A stretch of DNA of 64,000 nucleotides from Acidobacteriales bacterium 59-55 (lineage in GTDB: Bacteria > Acidobacteriota > Terriglobia > Terriglobales > Acidobacteriaceae), in NCBI GenBank assembly GCA_001897435.1, contig MKSV01000009.1, positions 124,001 to 188,000 of the forward strand. The letters are read 5' to 3'. Every line of letters begins with the position of its first letter. Position 1 is the stretch's first letter. Shown in pieces: positions 52,579-61,089 of this stretch. Both the position numbers and the translations under genes were made by a program. The notes beneath the pieces were generated by a model, which worked only from the letters and a program-made list of their open reading frames with translations, ran no database searches and was not told the DNA's origin.

Positions 52579-52743
52579 CTATCTTGGGAGCAGCCATGGT
52601 CCTGTGGCTGTCACAAGAAGCAGTCCCAGACCAAGGAAAACAACAATCCCAACCAGAAAAGCGATGACAACAATCAGGAAGTTGCCTTCGTCGTGAAAGG
52701 TATGGGCGGCGGTGACGTCTCCGAGTTCGTGTGAAGTGTTCAT
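52579..52743 (-). CDS. Small single-span membrane protein (54 residues)
   Basis: The reverse strand reads MNTSHELGDVTAAHTFHDEG, then a single hydrophobic helix (FLIVVIAFLVGIVVFLGLGL) and a short WLLPR end. The composition is clean for a real membrane peptide. An overlapping plus-strand frame has low-complexity, unlikely sequence. It is the gene after gpsA's upstream neighbour on a different unit and has no recognised family. Confidence 0.6.
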   Translation of the reverse strand: MNTSHELGDVTAAHTFHDEGNFLIVVIAFLVGIVVFLGLGLLLVTATGPWLLPR

Positions 52744-52795
52744 ATGATTAGGATACAACCCGTCTGCCAGAAGAAGAAGTACCGACTGATGAGTT

Positions 52796-53788
52796 TTATT
52801 CGTCGCGTCCCGGGCGTGACATCAGATCGCGGATTGCGTCCTTAGGAGCTTTGTTGTGGTGGAGGATGGCGTCCATCTGCTCGGTGATGGGCATCTCGAC
52901 GCCGTAGCGTGCAGCCAGGCCAAGCGCGGCAGTCGTGCTCTGGACGCCTTCGGCGACCTTGCCGTTCAGACCTGAGAGGATGTCGGGGAGTCGGCGGCCC
53001 TTGCCAAGCTCGATGCCAACCGAGCGGTTCCGCGAGAGATTGCCGGTGCAGGTAAGGATCAGGTCGCCGACGCCGGAGAGTCCGGCAAGCGTCTGGCGGC
53101 GGCCTCCGCAGGCTACGGCGAGCCGCGTCATCTCGGCAATACCGCGGGTAATCAGGGCGGCGGCGGAGTTATGCCCGAGGTTGAGTCCATGGACGACCCC
53201 GGAGGAAAGGGCGATCACATTCTTCAGAGCGCCGCCTAGCTCGACGCCGGGGACATCGTCGTTCGTGTAGATGCGCAGCGAGGGTGAAGAGAATTCGTGC
53301 TGGATGGTCTGTGCCAGGGTAGGAATGCCGGCGGCGACGACGATGGCTGTCGGATATCCCTGGGCGACCTCCTGAGCGAACGACGGCCCGCTCAGCACGG
53401 CGCACGGATTGCCGGTCACCGAGGCGATTACCTGGGACATGCGCAGGTAGCTGGCCTCTTCCAGTCCCTTCGAGGCGCTGAGAACGATCTGGTCGCGGGT
53501 CAGTAGCGGGGCGATATGGCTGATAACTCCGCGCAGATGCTGCGACGGTGTGGCGCATAGAAGGATGTCGGCCTCGAAGATGGCGCCGGGAAGGTCGGAG
53601 GTCACTTGGACATCTGCCGGCAGGGTAAAGCCGGGGAGGTATGGGAGGTTCTCTCCCATGTCACTGAGTTGCTCGGCCAACGGGACGGAGTGGGCCCAAA
53701 GGACGATCTCATGGCCGCCGCGGCGGGCGAGCGAAAGGGCGAGGGCCGTCCCCCACGCTCCTGCACCAAGAATGGCGATACGGCTCAT
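52796..53788 (-). CDS. gpsA: NAD(P)H-dependent glycerol-3-phosphate dehydrogenase
   Basis: A 330-residue protein. The Rossmann motif is at the start (RIAILGAGAWGTALALSLAR). Family-typical segments are LSASKGLEEASYLRMSQVIA, VLSGPSFAQEVAQGYPTAIV and the catalytic-lysine region VELGGALKNVIALSSGVVHG, then GLSGVGDLILTCTGNLSRNR. It makes sn-glycerol 3-phosphate from dihydroxyacetone phosphate for phospholipid synthesis. Its start overlaps the end of plsY by 4 bp, so the product is used directly by the next enzyme of the same operon. Confidence 0.97.
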   Translation of the reverse strand: MSRIAILGAGAWGTALALSLARRGGHEIVLWAHSVPLAEQLSDMGENLPYLPGFTLPADVQVTSDLPGAIFEADILLCATPSQHLRGVISHIAPLLTRDQIVLSASKGLEEASYLRMSQVIASVTGNPCAVLSGPSFAQEVAQGYPTAIVVAAGIPTLAQTIQHEFSSPSLRIYTNDDVPGVELGGALKNVIALSSGVVHGLNLGHNSAAALITRGIAEMTRLAVACGGRRQTLAGLSGVGDLILTCTGNLSRNRSVGIELGKGRRLPDILSGLNGKVAEGVQSTTAALGLAARYGVEMPITEQMDAILHHNKAPKDAIRDLMSRPGRDE

Positions 53789-54396
53789 GCTGCCACCTTG
53801 CGCGCACCGAAGCGATTCTCGGTGCCGGCGAGCAGGCGCCGGATATTCTGGTGGTGCTTCACGATGATGAGCAGCGGAATGAAGAGAAATCCGGCGATCA
53901 CAATTGGCGTCCTGTAGGGCACGAAGTGGAAGGCGAAGAGAGGGAATGACGCCGCGGCAATAATCGAGGCCAGAGAGACGTAACGGCTGAGAGCAAAGAC
54001 GACGACGAAGACCGCAAGCGTGGCGAGCGCCGATGCCGGCGTAAGCGCAAGGAAGACGCCGAGTGCGCTGGCGACGCCTTTGCCACCGTGAAAGCCCAGC
54101 CAGACCGGGAAGCAGTGGCCCAGAATTGCCGCAACTGCTGCCGCCACAGCCAGATCGTAGCTGGCGGGCGCGATGTGCTGCGCGATCCTGACCGCCGCGA
54201 AGGCTTTGCCGAGATCGAGCAGAAGGGTGGCAATGGCCAGCCCCTTGGCTCCGGAGCGCGCCACGTTGGTGGCTCCGATATTGCCGCTACCGGTGGCGCG
54301 AATATCCTGTTTGCGAAAGATTTTGACCAGGACATAGCCAAACGGTATGGAGCCAAGGAGATAAGCCAGCGGGATGGAGATGATCCAGGGGGTCAT
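53785..54396 (-). CDS. plsY: Glycerol-3-phosphate acyltransferase PlsY
   Basis: A 203-residue membrane protein with all PlsY motifs: YLLGSIPFGYVLVKIF, GSGNIGATNVARSGAKG and HGGKGVASALGVFLAL. About five to seven hydrophobic segments are present. It transfers the acyl group of acyl-phosphate to glycerol 3-phosphate in the inner membrane, the first step of phosphatidic acid synthesis in most bacteria. It is co-transcribed with gpsA. Confidence 0.96.
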   Translation of the reverse strand: MTPWIISIPLAYLLGSIPFGYVLVKIFRKQDIRATGSGNIGATNVARSGAKGLAIATLLLDLGKAFAAVRIAQHIAPASYDLAVAAAVAAILGHCFPVWLGFHGGKGVASALGVFLALTPASALATLAVFVVVFALSRYVSLASIIAAASFPLFAFHFVPYRTPIVIAGFLFIPLLIIVKHHQNIRRLLAGTENRFGARKVAA

Positions 54397-54437
54397 TGTC
54401 TTCTCGATGAGTCTATCAAGGCTGGTACAAGGCTAGT

Positions 54438-55709
54438 TTAGAGGAGGTTGCGGCGGATAAGTTCAAGCGCGTGCTGGCTGGCCCAGTATCGGATGCGTTC
54501 CCGGTTGCCGGTAAGGTTGATCTCCTTGACCTGCGTCTGCCTGCCGTCGGCGATGCCGATGTAGACCCGTCCGATCGGCTTTTGTGCATCGGGACCGGAG
54601 GTTCCGCCGCCGGGGCCGGCAAGTCCGGTGATGGAGACGCCGATCGAGGCTCCGGTGCGGGCGCGGATACCTTCGGCGAGCCCGCGTGCCACCTCTTCGC
54701 TGACCGCTCCCTTCTCGTCGATAGTCTCTTTGGGAACGCCGGTCATAATCGTCTTCAATTCTGGCGTGTAGACGACTGCGCCGCCGATGAAGGCGCTCGA
54801 ACTATTGGGGACGGCGGTTAGCCGCTCGGCCAGCAGGCCGCCGGTACAGCTTTCGGCGGTGGCGAGGGTGAGATGCCGCATCCCCAGCATCAGCAGCACC
54901 ACCTCTTCGAGGCTTTCGCCTTGTCCGGAGAAGATGGCGTCATCCATCTCGCGTTCGATCTCTTCGGTCACCTCGTCGACGCGGGTCCGGGCCTCGGCAA
55001 GCGTAGCTTTGGCGGAGAGAAAGTGCAGTTGAATCTCGGCGTGACCGGCGAGGATGGTAGTCTCGACGTCGGCATATCGCTTGTAAATAGGAGCGGTGCG
55101 GGCATCGACCTGCGACTCCGGGATCAGTGCCATGCGGAGCGTCCGGCGAGCGAGATGGCGCGGCGGAAGATGGCCGGCGAGGCAGTGCTCGCAGGTCTCG
55201 TCGAAGAGGGGTTTCAACTCGCTGGGTGGGCCGGGCAGAAGAATGATGATCTTGCGGTGGGTCTGGCCGTCGGCGCCAGTAACGGTGGTGTCGAGGAACT
55301 GGCCGGGAGCGCTGCCGTTCTTATTTTCGAGCAGCATGGCTCCGTCGAGGATGTCGGCCTGCTTGGCATTGTTCAGCGGCATCACGATTTGGCGCGCGGC
55401 ATAGCGCTTGTAGAGGGCGGTGAGGACGGCGGGGTCGCGACGCAGTCCGATGCCGAGCGCGGCAGCCGCGGCTTCGCGGGTCAGGTCGTCTTCGGTGGGC
55501 CCGAGACCTCCGGAGAAAACGATGATGTCGGCACGTTCGATGGCGATCTTCGCCGCGCTGGTGAGGTGTCCCAGGTTGTCGCCGACGATGGTCTTGAAGG
55601 CCACTTCGACGCCAAGATCGTTGAGCGCGGCGGTCAGATAAAGGGAGTTGGTGTCCTGCCGGTGAGGGGTGAGCATCTCGGAGCCGACAGCGATAATCTC
55701 AGCGATCAT
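54438..55709 (-). CDS. cinA: CinA-family protein (NMN deamidase with MoaB-like domain)
   Basis: A 423-residue protein of full length for the family. The N-terminal molybdopterin-binding-like domain has IIAVGSEMLTPHRQDTNSLY and IIVFSGGLGPTEDDLTREAA. The C-terminal PncC domain (about 260-423) has ATAESCTGGLLAERLTAVPN, AFIGGAVVYTPELK and GVSITGLAGPGGGTSGPDAQ. It deamidates nicotinamide mononucleotide for pyridine-nucleotide recycling; some versions also hydrolyse ADP-ribose. It lies 41 bp upstream of plsY on the same strand. Confidence 0.95.
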   Translation of the reverse strand: MIAEIIAVGSEMLTPHRQDTNSLYLTAALNDLGVEVAFKTIVGDNLGHLTSAAKIAIERADIIVFSGGLGPTEDDLTREAAAAALGIGLRRDPAVLTALYKRYAARQIVMPLNNAKQADILDGAMLLENKNGSAPGQFLDTTVTGADGQTHRKIIILLPGPPSELKPLFDETCEHCLAGHLPPRHLARRTLRMALIPESQVDARTAPIYKRYADVETTILAGHAEIQLHFLSAKATLAEARTRVDEVTEEIEREMDDAIFSGQGESLEEVVLLMLGMRHLTLATAESCTGGLLAERLTAVPNSSSAFIGGAVVYTPELKTIMTGVPKETIDEKGAVSEEVARGLAEGIRARTGASIGVSITGLAGPGGGTSGPDAQKPIGRVYIGIADGRQTQVKEINLTGNRERIRYWASQHALELIRRNLL

Positions 55710-55889
55710 GATTTAGAGGGAGTGCGTCCAGCAGGTGCCTTTCCTCTTTAGATGGTAGCGGTTTCGTTCCGGTTTGCGCCAGACTCGGAAGGAATGTCTC
55801 GAAGTCGCGTTCTTCTGCGACGTTGCCAGTCGATAACCAGATTCTTGACAACTATTCCGCAGTGGACTAAACAGGTGTGGGTTAGCCCT

Positions 55890-56654
55890 ATGCTCGATAT
55901 TCGCAATATCTCCAAGCGTTACTCCGGTATCCCTGCGGTAGAGAATGTGAGCTTCTGCGCGCGTGCCGGGGAGGTAACCGGCTATCTTGGGCCGAACGGT
56001 TCGGGCAAGTCCACCACCATAAAGATGATCACCGGACTGATCGCGATGGACTCGGGGTCGATTCTGTTTGACGGCAAGCCGATTCACAGTGACCTGATGG
56101 CCTATAAGCAGCGCCTCGGCTATGTGCCGGAAGAGCCGTACCTGTACACGCATCTGAGCGGTGCGGAGTATCTGGTCATGGTGGCTCAGTTGCGCAATCT
56201 CGCGCCCAGACTGGCCAGTGAGCGCATCGATGGGTTGCTGCGGGCGTTCGCGCTCTACGATGACCGGCACGTGGCGATCTCTGCGTATTCCAAGGGGATG
56301 CGGCAGAAGGTTCTGCTGGCGGCGGCATTGCTGCACAATCCCGATCTGGTTCTGCTGGACGAGCCATTTTCCGGGCTCGATGTTGGTTCCTCCCTCATTC
56401 TGCGGAGCTTGATCGAGGAGCTTGCCGCCCGTGGCAAGGTGGTTCTGTTCAGCTCGCATGAGTTGGAGACGGTAGAGCGAATATCCTCGCGTATCGTGAT
56501 TCTGCATCGCGGCAGGATCGTGGCCGACGACTCGATTGAGGGACTGCGGACGCTGATGTCTCTGCCAACCCTCGAAGGTATCTTCTCGCAGCTTGCGGTC
56601 CAGCAGGATACGACGGCGATCTCGAAGCAGATTGCGGATCTCATTCATGCGTAA
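55890..56654 (+). CDS. ABC transporter ATP-binding protein
   Basis: The ATG at 55890 (MLDIRNISKRYSGIPAVENV) is chosen; the frame is open further upstream, but that part is not ABC-like. The 254-residue ATPase has Walker A YLGPNGSGKSTTIKMI, signature YSKGMRQKVLLAAALL (a variant of LSGGQ), Walker B LVLLDEPFSGLDVG and the switch histidine in LFSSHELETV. This is the ABC-2 exporter type (DrrA/NatA-like). The permease gene overlaps its end by 8 bp. The substrate is unknown. Confidence 0.93.
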   Translation: MLDIRNISKRYSGIPAVENVSFCARAGEVTGYLGPNGSGKSTTIKMITGLIAMDSGSILFDGKPIHSDLMAYKQRLGYVPEEPYLYTHLSGAEYLVMVAQLRNLAPRLASERIDGLLRAFALYDDRHVAISAYSKGMRQKVLLAAALLHNPDLVLLDEPFSGLDVGSSLILRSLIEELAARGKVVLFSSHELETVERISSRIVILHRGRIVADDSIEGLRTLMSLPTLEGIFSQLAVQQDTTAISKQIADLIHA

Positions 56655-58386
56655 GCCCTTGAGCATGGAGAGGCGTCAGTTCCGCGTGCTCTATCGCACG
56701 TTTCTGATGCGCGTCATCGATCTGGAACTGCTGTCGGCAGACGCGGACACCAGCAGATTGCTCGCGCAGTTTGCCGCATTGTTTGCCGGAATGAGCTTCC
56801 TGTTCACCTTTTGGATAATCGCGTCCGGAGGCGCATTACCGCGAGATTTCCTCTGGTTGATGGAACACTTCCTGATTGCGACGACGATGGTGGTAGTCGG
56901 CTTGTTCTCCGTCCTATGCTGGGATTCCATCTTTCCCGACCGGCGCGATGTTCTGGTGCTCGCCCCGCTGCCAGTCCGCGCAAGAACGCTCTTTCGTGCC
57001 AAGATCGCGGCGTTGATCTCCGCGCTGAGTCTCTCCGTCCTCTCCCTGAACAGCATCAGCGGCTTGATCTGGCCGTTCCTCTTTTCTGCAACGAACGAGG
57101 GCGGCCTCCTGGGCATCCTCCATGCGCTGGCGGCCTACTGGGCCACGATGATTCTGGCTGGATTATTTATGTTCTGCTGCGTGCTGGGAGTGCAGGGGGC
57201 AGCCTCGCAGCTTTTGCCTCGCCAGCACTTCTTGCGCCTGTCAGCCCTGTTGCAGATAGCTGTATTCTTTTTGTTCTTCGGCGTATACATCCTTGAGCCG
57301 TCGCTTGAAACGCCCAGAGCCCTGACCGCGCCAGAGAATCAGCGGCTGCTGGCATGGTTGCCATCGTATTGGTTTCTGGGTCTGTTTCAGCAGCTCAACG
57401 GCTCGATGTTTCCAGCGTTCGCCCCTTTGGTAAGGCGAGCGTGGGAGGGGCTCGCGGTCGCACTCTTCGGCGGTATGGCATCAATCCTCATGGCCTATTT
57501 CCGAACCATGGGGAAGATCGTCGAAGATCCCGATATTGTGCCGGGAGCGCATCGGGCCAACTGGTCGCCGCGATTTGGAACGCTGCTGCAAACCTCCGTA
57601 GTGCTGTTCAGCGTCCGTACGCTATTGCGCAGCCGGCAGCATCGGGTCCTGCTCTCCTTTTGTCTTGGAAGCGGGCTTGCCATCGTGCTGGCTTACGTGA
57701 AAACCGCACTGGACCTGCAGAGACTTCTACACAGGGCAACCGGTGGGGCGGCCGATGTCTCCTTCTTCGTGGCAAGCCTGTGGGCAATGTGTTTTGCGAT
57801 ATTAGGAGTTCGTTTCGTGATCTCCATGCCTCACATGCTGCGGGCAAACTGGATCTTTCGGATGACCGAGATTCATAGCGTAACGGCATATCTCGCGGCG
57901 ATCCGAAGATCGTTATGGGTGCTGGCCGTGACGCCCGTCTGGCTGTTTTTTTGTATCTTCTTTCTTCTCCGCTGGCCTGCCTGGCCGATCGTGGGCCATC
58001 TTGTCCTGCTTGGACTCGTTGGCGCGATCGTCGTCGAACTCAGCCTCTACGGCTTCCACAAACTTCCCTTCACCTGCTCCTGGCTACCCGGCCAGCCGAA
58101 GGTACGCCTCGTCTCCTGGGGCTGCCTGCTTGTGTTGGTTCCTCCCATCGCCGGGGGACTTGAAAAGCGAAGGCTCGATCAGCCTTTGGGCTACGTCTGC
58201 ATGTTCGTTCTTCTTGCTTGCATCGCCGCTTATGTGCGATGGCGCACAGTTGCTTCGGCGAGATCAGCGGAGGGACTGATCTTTGAAGAAGAGTACCGGC
58301 CTGAGTTGTTCTCGTTGAATCTCCCGCGGAACGAGAGCATCCCACTGCCTCTTTCCGCGGATGTGGAGCGTTCAGGTATCTGTTAG
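56647..58386 (+). CDS. ABC transporter membrane protein (ABC-2-like permease)
   Basis: The ATG at 56647 overlaps the stop of the ATPase gene. A 579-residue protein with roughly ten to twelve hydrophobic segments (for example AGMSFLFTFWIIASGGAL, YWATMILAGLFMFCCVLGVQ, LAVTPVWLFFCIFFLL). It is larger than common ABC-2 permeases, and no catalytic motif is present. With the upstream ATPase it should form an exporter of an unknown substrate. A GC-rich hairpin follows. Confidence 0.82.
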   Translation: MRKPLSMERRQFRVLYRTFLMRVIDLELLSADADTSRLLAQFAALFAGMSFLFTFWIIASGGALPRDFLWLMEHFLIATTMVVVGLFSVLCWDSIFPDRRDVLVLAPLPVRARTLFRAKIAALISALSLSVLSLNSISGLIWPFLFSATNEGGLLGILHALAAYWATMILAGLFMFCCVLGVQGAASQLLPRQHFLRLSALLQIAVFFLFFGVYILEPSLETPRALTAPENQRLLAWLPSYWFLGLFQQLNGSMFPAFAPLVRRAWEGLAVALFGGMASILMAYFRTMGKIVEDPDIVPGAHRANWSPRFGTLLQTSVVLFSVRTLLRSRQHRVLLSFCLGSGLAIVLAYVKTALDLQRLLHRATGGAADVSFFVASLWAMCFAILGVRFVISMPHMLRANWIFRMTEIHSVTAYLAAIRRSLWVLAVTPVWLFFCIFFLLRWPAWPIVGHLVLLGLVGAIVVELSLYGFHKLPFTCSWLPGQPKVRLVSWGCLLVLVPPIAGGLEKRRLDQPLGYVCMFVLLACIAAYVRWRTVASARSAEGLIFEEEYRPELFSLNLPRNESIPLPLSADVERSGIC

Positions 58387-58399
58387 AAACTTCGCTGCA

Positions 58400-58437
58400 G
58401 CGGCGGCACGGTCTTTAGAGTGCGATCGTGCCGCCGC
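58400..58437. terminator. Bidirectional hairpin between converging genes
   Basis: GCGGCGGCACG and CGTGCCGCCGC form a perfect 11-bp stem with a 16-nt loop between two converging genes. Confidence 0.6.
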
Positions 58438-58444
58438 CACAGCT

Positions 58445-59764
58445 TTAGAGGTGAGGCGCCCAACCCTTTTCGTACTCGCGGCCCCAGCCCTTCATGGCTT
58501 CGCTGTCGTTGAGGATGTGGCCATTTTGTGGGTTCAGCTTCAACTCGCGGTTCACTTCCCAGGCGATGTTCGAGAGTTGAAGCATGGTGACGGAGATGTT
58601 ACCTGAGGCGATAGGCTGGTTGAGTTTTTCGCCGGTACGGATGGCGGCGATGAAGTTAGCGAAGTGGAGGTCCGTCATGTTGTCGGCGCCGGTAAGGTCG
58701 GCGGAAGAGGCCGCCTTGCCTTCCTTGACCTCGCTGGTCTTCTTTCCGTTGAGGTCGTAAACCTCATAGCCGGCGGGGTCGAGGATGACGCTGCCGGTGG
58801 TTCCGACGATGACCGCGCCGCGGTCACGGTTGTAGAGCTTCATCCCGTTGCAGCTCTGGTCGTGCCAGGAGATCATCTTGTCGTCGTACACGAAGCTGGT
58901 GTCCAGGGTGTCGTAGAACTGCCAGTCGTCCTTGAACTGGTAGCGGCCTCCGGCGGCGGTGATGCGGTTGGGAAGATCGACCCCGAGCGCCCAGCGGCAG
59001 ACATCGACTTCGTGGGTTCCATTATTGAGAGCTTCGCCGGTACCCCAGATTCTGAACCAGTGCCAGTTGTAAGGTTGGACGTTGTCCTTGTACGGCTGGC
59101 GCGGGGCCGGACCTTGCCAGAGATCCCAGTCGAGAACAGCGGGGACGGGAGCTACCTTTCCGACGCCGATGGACTTGCGGGTGTTGCTGTACCATGCCTT
59201 GCCGTAGTAGGCGCGGCCTACGAGGCCGTCTTGAATTTTCTTGACGACATCGATGTAAATGGGCGAAGAGCGGCGCTGAGTACCCATCTGGACATGCTTG
59301 CCATACTTGCGCTGGGCTTCGACGAGCAAAGCGCCCTCGGCGGGGTTGTGGCTGCAAGGCTTTTCGACGTAGACGTGCTTGCCTGCCTGAAGCCCGGCGA
59401 TGGCCATCGGTGCATGCCAGTGGTCGGGCGTGGCGATGGTGATGGCGTCCACGTCTTTGGAGGTAAGGATGTTGCGGAAGTCCTTGTCGGTGGCAGGGGC
59501 ATAGCCGAGGCTGGTCTGGACCCGGCCCGCGAACTTTTTGAGGGTGTTGCTGTCGACATCGCAGACGTGAGTGATTCTCGCGTGCTGCTGGTTTGCCTTG
59601 AGCGACGCGAGGTGGGCGTAGGCGCGGCTGTGGAGGCCGATGACCGCAAAGTTGAGGCGATCGTTGGCTCCGAGGATCTGGGCATAGCTTTTTGCGGTCG
59701 AGCCGACGGCGAGGCCCGCCGCTCCTACTGCAAGGGTATCGAGAAATTCACGTCGAGAGATCAC
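58445..59764 (-). CDS. Gfo/Idh/MocA-family oxidoreductase with Tat signal
   Basis: A 439-residue protein. The start has a Tat signal (MISRREFLDTLAVGAAGLAV), then a Rossmann fold (NFAVIGLHSRAYAHLAS) and the family motif HVYVEKPCSHNPAEGALLVE with the catalytic-region lysine. AITIATPDHWHAPMAIAG is the typical dinucleotide-site loop. The C-terminal part ends HILNDSEAMKGWGREYEKGW. Such exported oxidoreductases act on sugars or glycans in the periplasm and are common in Acidobacteriota. The exact substrate is not predictable. Confidence 0.92.
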   Translation of the reverse strand: MISRREFLDTLAVGAAGLAVGSTAKSYAQILGANDRLNFAVIGLHSRAYAHLASLKANQQHARITHVCDVDSNTLKKFAGRVQTSLGYAPATDKDFRNILTSKDVDAITIATPDHWHAPMAIAGLQAGKHVYVEKPCSHNPAEGALLVEAQRKYGKHVQMGTQRRSSPIYIDVVKKIQDGLVGRAYYGKAWYSNTRKSIGVGKVAPVPAVLDWDLWQGPAPRQPYKDNVQPYNWHWFRIWGTGEALNNGTHEVDVCRWALGVDLPNRITAAGGRYQFKDDWQFYDTLDTSFVYDDKMISWHDQSCNGMKLYNRDRGAVIVGTTGSVILDPAGYEVYDLNGKKTSEVKEGKAASSADLTGADNMTDLHFANFIAAIRTGEKLNQPIASGNISVTMLQLSNIAWEVNRELKLNPQNGHILNDSEAMKGWGREYEKGWAPHL

Positions 59765-59958
59765 ATCTCCTCCTTGGGAGTTATTGCCGGCGACCGGTAA
59801 AAACCGAATCCCGGCGCTACCCGGTCGCGGGATAACTTTACACGAGTGGGGAAGGTTGGTTCAAAGTAAAAACAAAAGATCGCCTGGCTACCTTCTCTAT
59901 ACACGGACTGTGGAGATTGAGAGAACGGCCGATTATTGGGTGCTGTTGCCGGTGCGCC

Positions 59959-61089
59959 CTATTCGCCTTTTAACAGGGCGGAGGGCTGAAGTCCGCGAAG
60001 GACGCGGACAGGGAAGAGGGCAGCCAGGGCGGCGATGGCGACGTTGAGCAGAAGGACCAGCGGAAGAACGGAGAGTCGAGGCAGCGTCGCCGTATGGAAG
60101 TTGACCTGGCTGATGGCCCAGGCGGCGGCGGACCCCGCGACGTAGCCAAGGACAACCCCGGCGATCGCAATCGCAAGCGCCTCCAGCAGGAACATGGCCA
60201 TGAGCTGAGTCTGCGATCCGCCGAGCGCTTTCATCAGGGCGAAGTCGCGGCGGCGCTCCAGCACGCTGGCCGAAAGGGTAGCGAGAACGCTTACAGCCAC
60301 GGTGAGGGCGATGAGCAGGACGGCCCCGTACATGAGCGAGTGGGTGCGGTCGACGATGCGGGACTCGCCTTCGACGAGTTGGCGCACGGGCTGGATCTGC
60401 AGGGCGGGGAACTGGCTGCGCAGGCGGGTCAGGGCCGCTTCCACGGCGGCGGCCCCGCCGGGAATCTGAACCTCAATGACGGTAGGTCCGATGCCCGTCC
60501 ATTGGGTGAAGGCGGCCAGGGGAATGTAGATGCGGCTGTCTTCGTCACCGCCGGTCTTGAGGCGGCCCGCGCCGGCGAGAGTAACGGCTTTGCCGGCGTA
60601 GGTAAGTTCTACAGCGTGTTCATCAGCTACAAAGTTAGCGGCGCGCTCGCCGAGGAGTGCGGCGTTGGGCGCGGTGGGCCACTGGGGGAGTTGCCACCAG
60701 GAATCAAGACGCCGGACGGCTGCGAAGTCGGTTCCCGCGACGACGACTGAAGTTCCGCGGTCGGTAGTAGCCACGGCATAGGCGAAGGGCGCGACAAGGG
60801 CATCGGGACCTGCGGCCTTCTGGACGGCTGCGAGCGTTCCAGGCGGAAGGGCTACGCCTGTTCCCGACGACGCAGGGACCGTGACCACGACGTTGGCGCC
60901 GAAGTTGCGGAACTCCTTATGGAGCTTCGCGTTGAGATCGGCGTAGAGGGTGAGCAGAGCGGTAACTACAGCGGCGGAGACGGTAAGCGCGACCAGCGCG
61001 GAGAAGCTGCGGGCGCGGCGGTGGACCAGCGAGCGGCGCAACATGCCGATGAAGCTAAGCTGTGGCTTGTGTGTTGTCCGATGGGTCAT
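59959..61089 (-). CDS. FtsX/MacB-type ABC permease (second of pair)
   Basis: A 376-residue protein. One N-terminal membrane helix (ALVALTVSAAVVTALLTL) is followed by a large periplasmic domain, then three C-terminal helices (GAVLLIALTVAVSVLATLS, LLEALAIAIAGVVLGYVAGS, VLPLVLLLNVAIAALAALFP), the FtsX arrangement. It starts inside the last codons of the upstream permease (4-bp overlap). It is the last gene of the FTR1-permease-permease operon. No ATPase gene follows. Confidence 0.88.
   Translation of the reverse strand: MTHRTTHKPQLSFIGMLRRSLVHRRARSFSALVALTVSAAVVTALLTLYADLNAKLHKEFRNFGANVVVTVPASSGTGVALPPGTLAAVQKAAGPDALVAPFAYAVATTDRGTSVVVAGTDFAAVRRLDSWWQLPQWPTAPNAALLGERAANFVADEHAVELTYAGKAVTLAGAGRLKTGGDEDSRIYIPLAAFTQWTGIGPTVIEVQIPGGAAAVEAALTRLRSQFPALQIQPVRQLVEGESRIVDRTHSLMYGAVLLIALTVAVSVLATLSASVLERRRDFALMKALGGSQTQLMAMFLLEALAIAIAGVVLGYVAGSAAAWAISQVNFHTATLPRLSVLPLVLLLNVAIAALAALFPVRVLRGLQPSALLKGE

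Noticed and set aside
52477..52734. An 85-codon plus-strand frame after cfa
   Set aside because: It overlaps the cfa end and has unlikely composition; the minus strand holds a better small membrane protein.
58664..59800. A 378-codon plus-strand frame
   Set aside because: It is the shadow of the Gfo/Idh/MocA gene; no recognisable domain.
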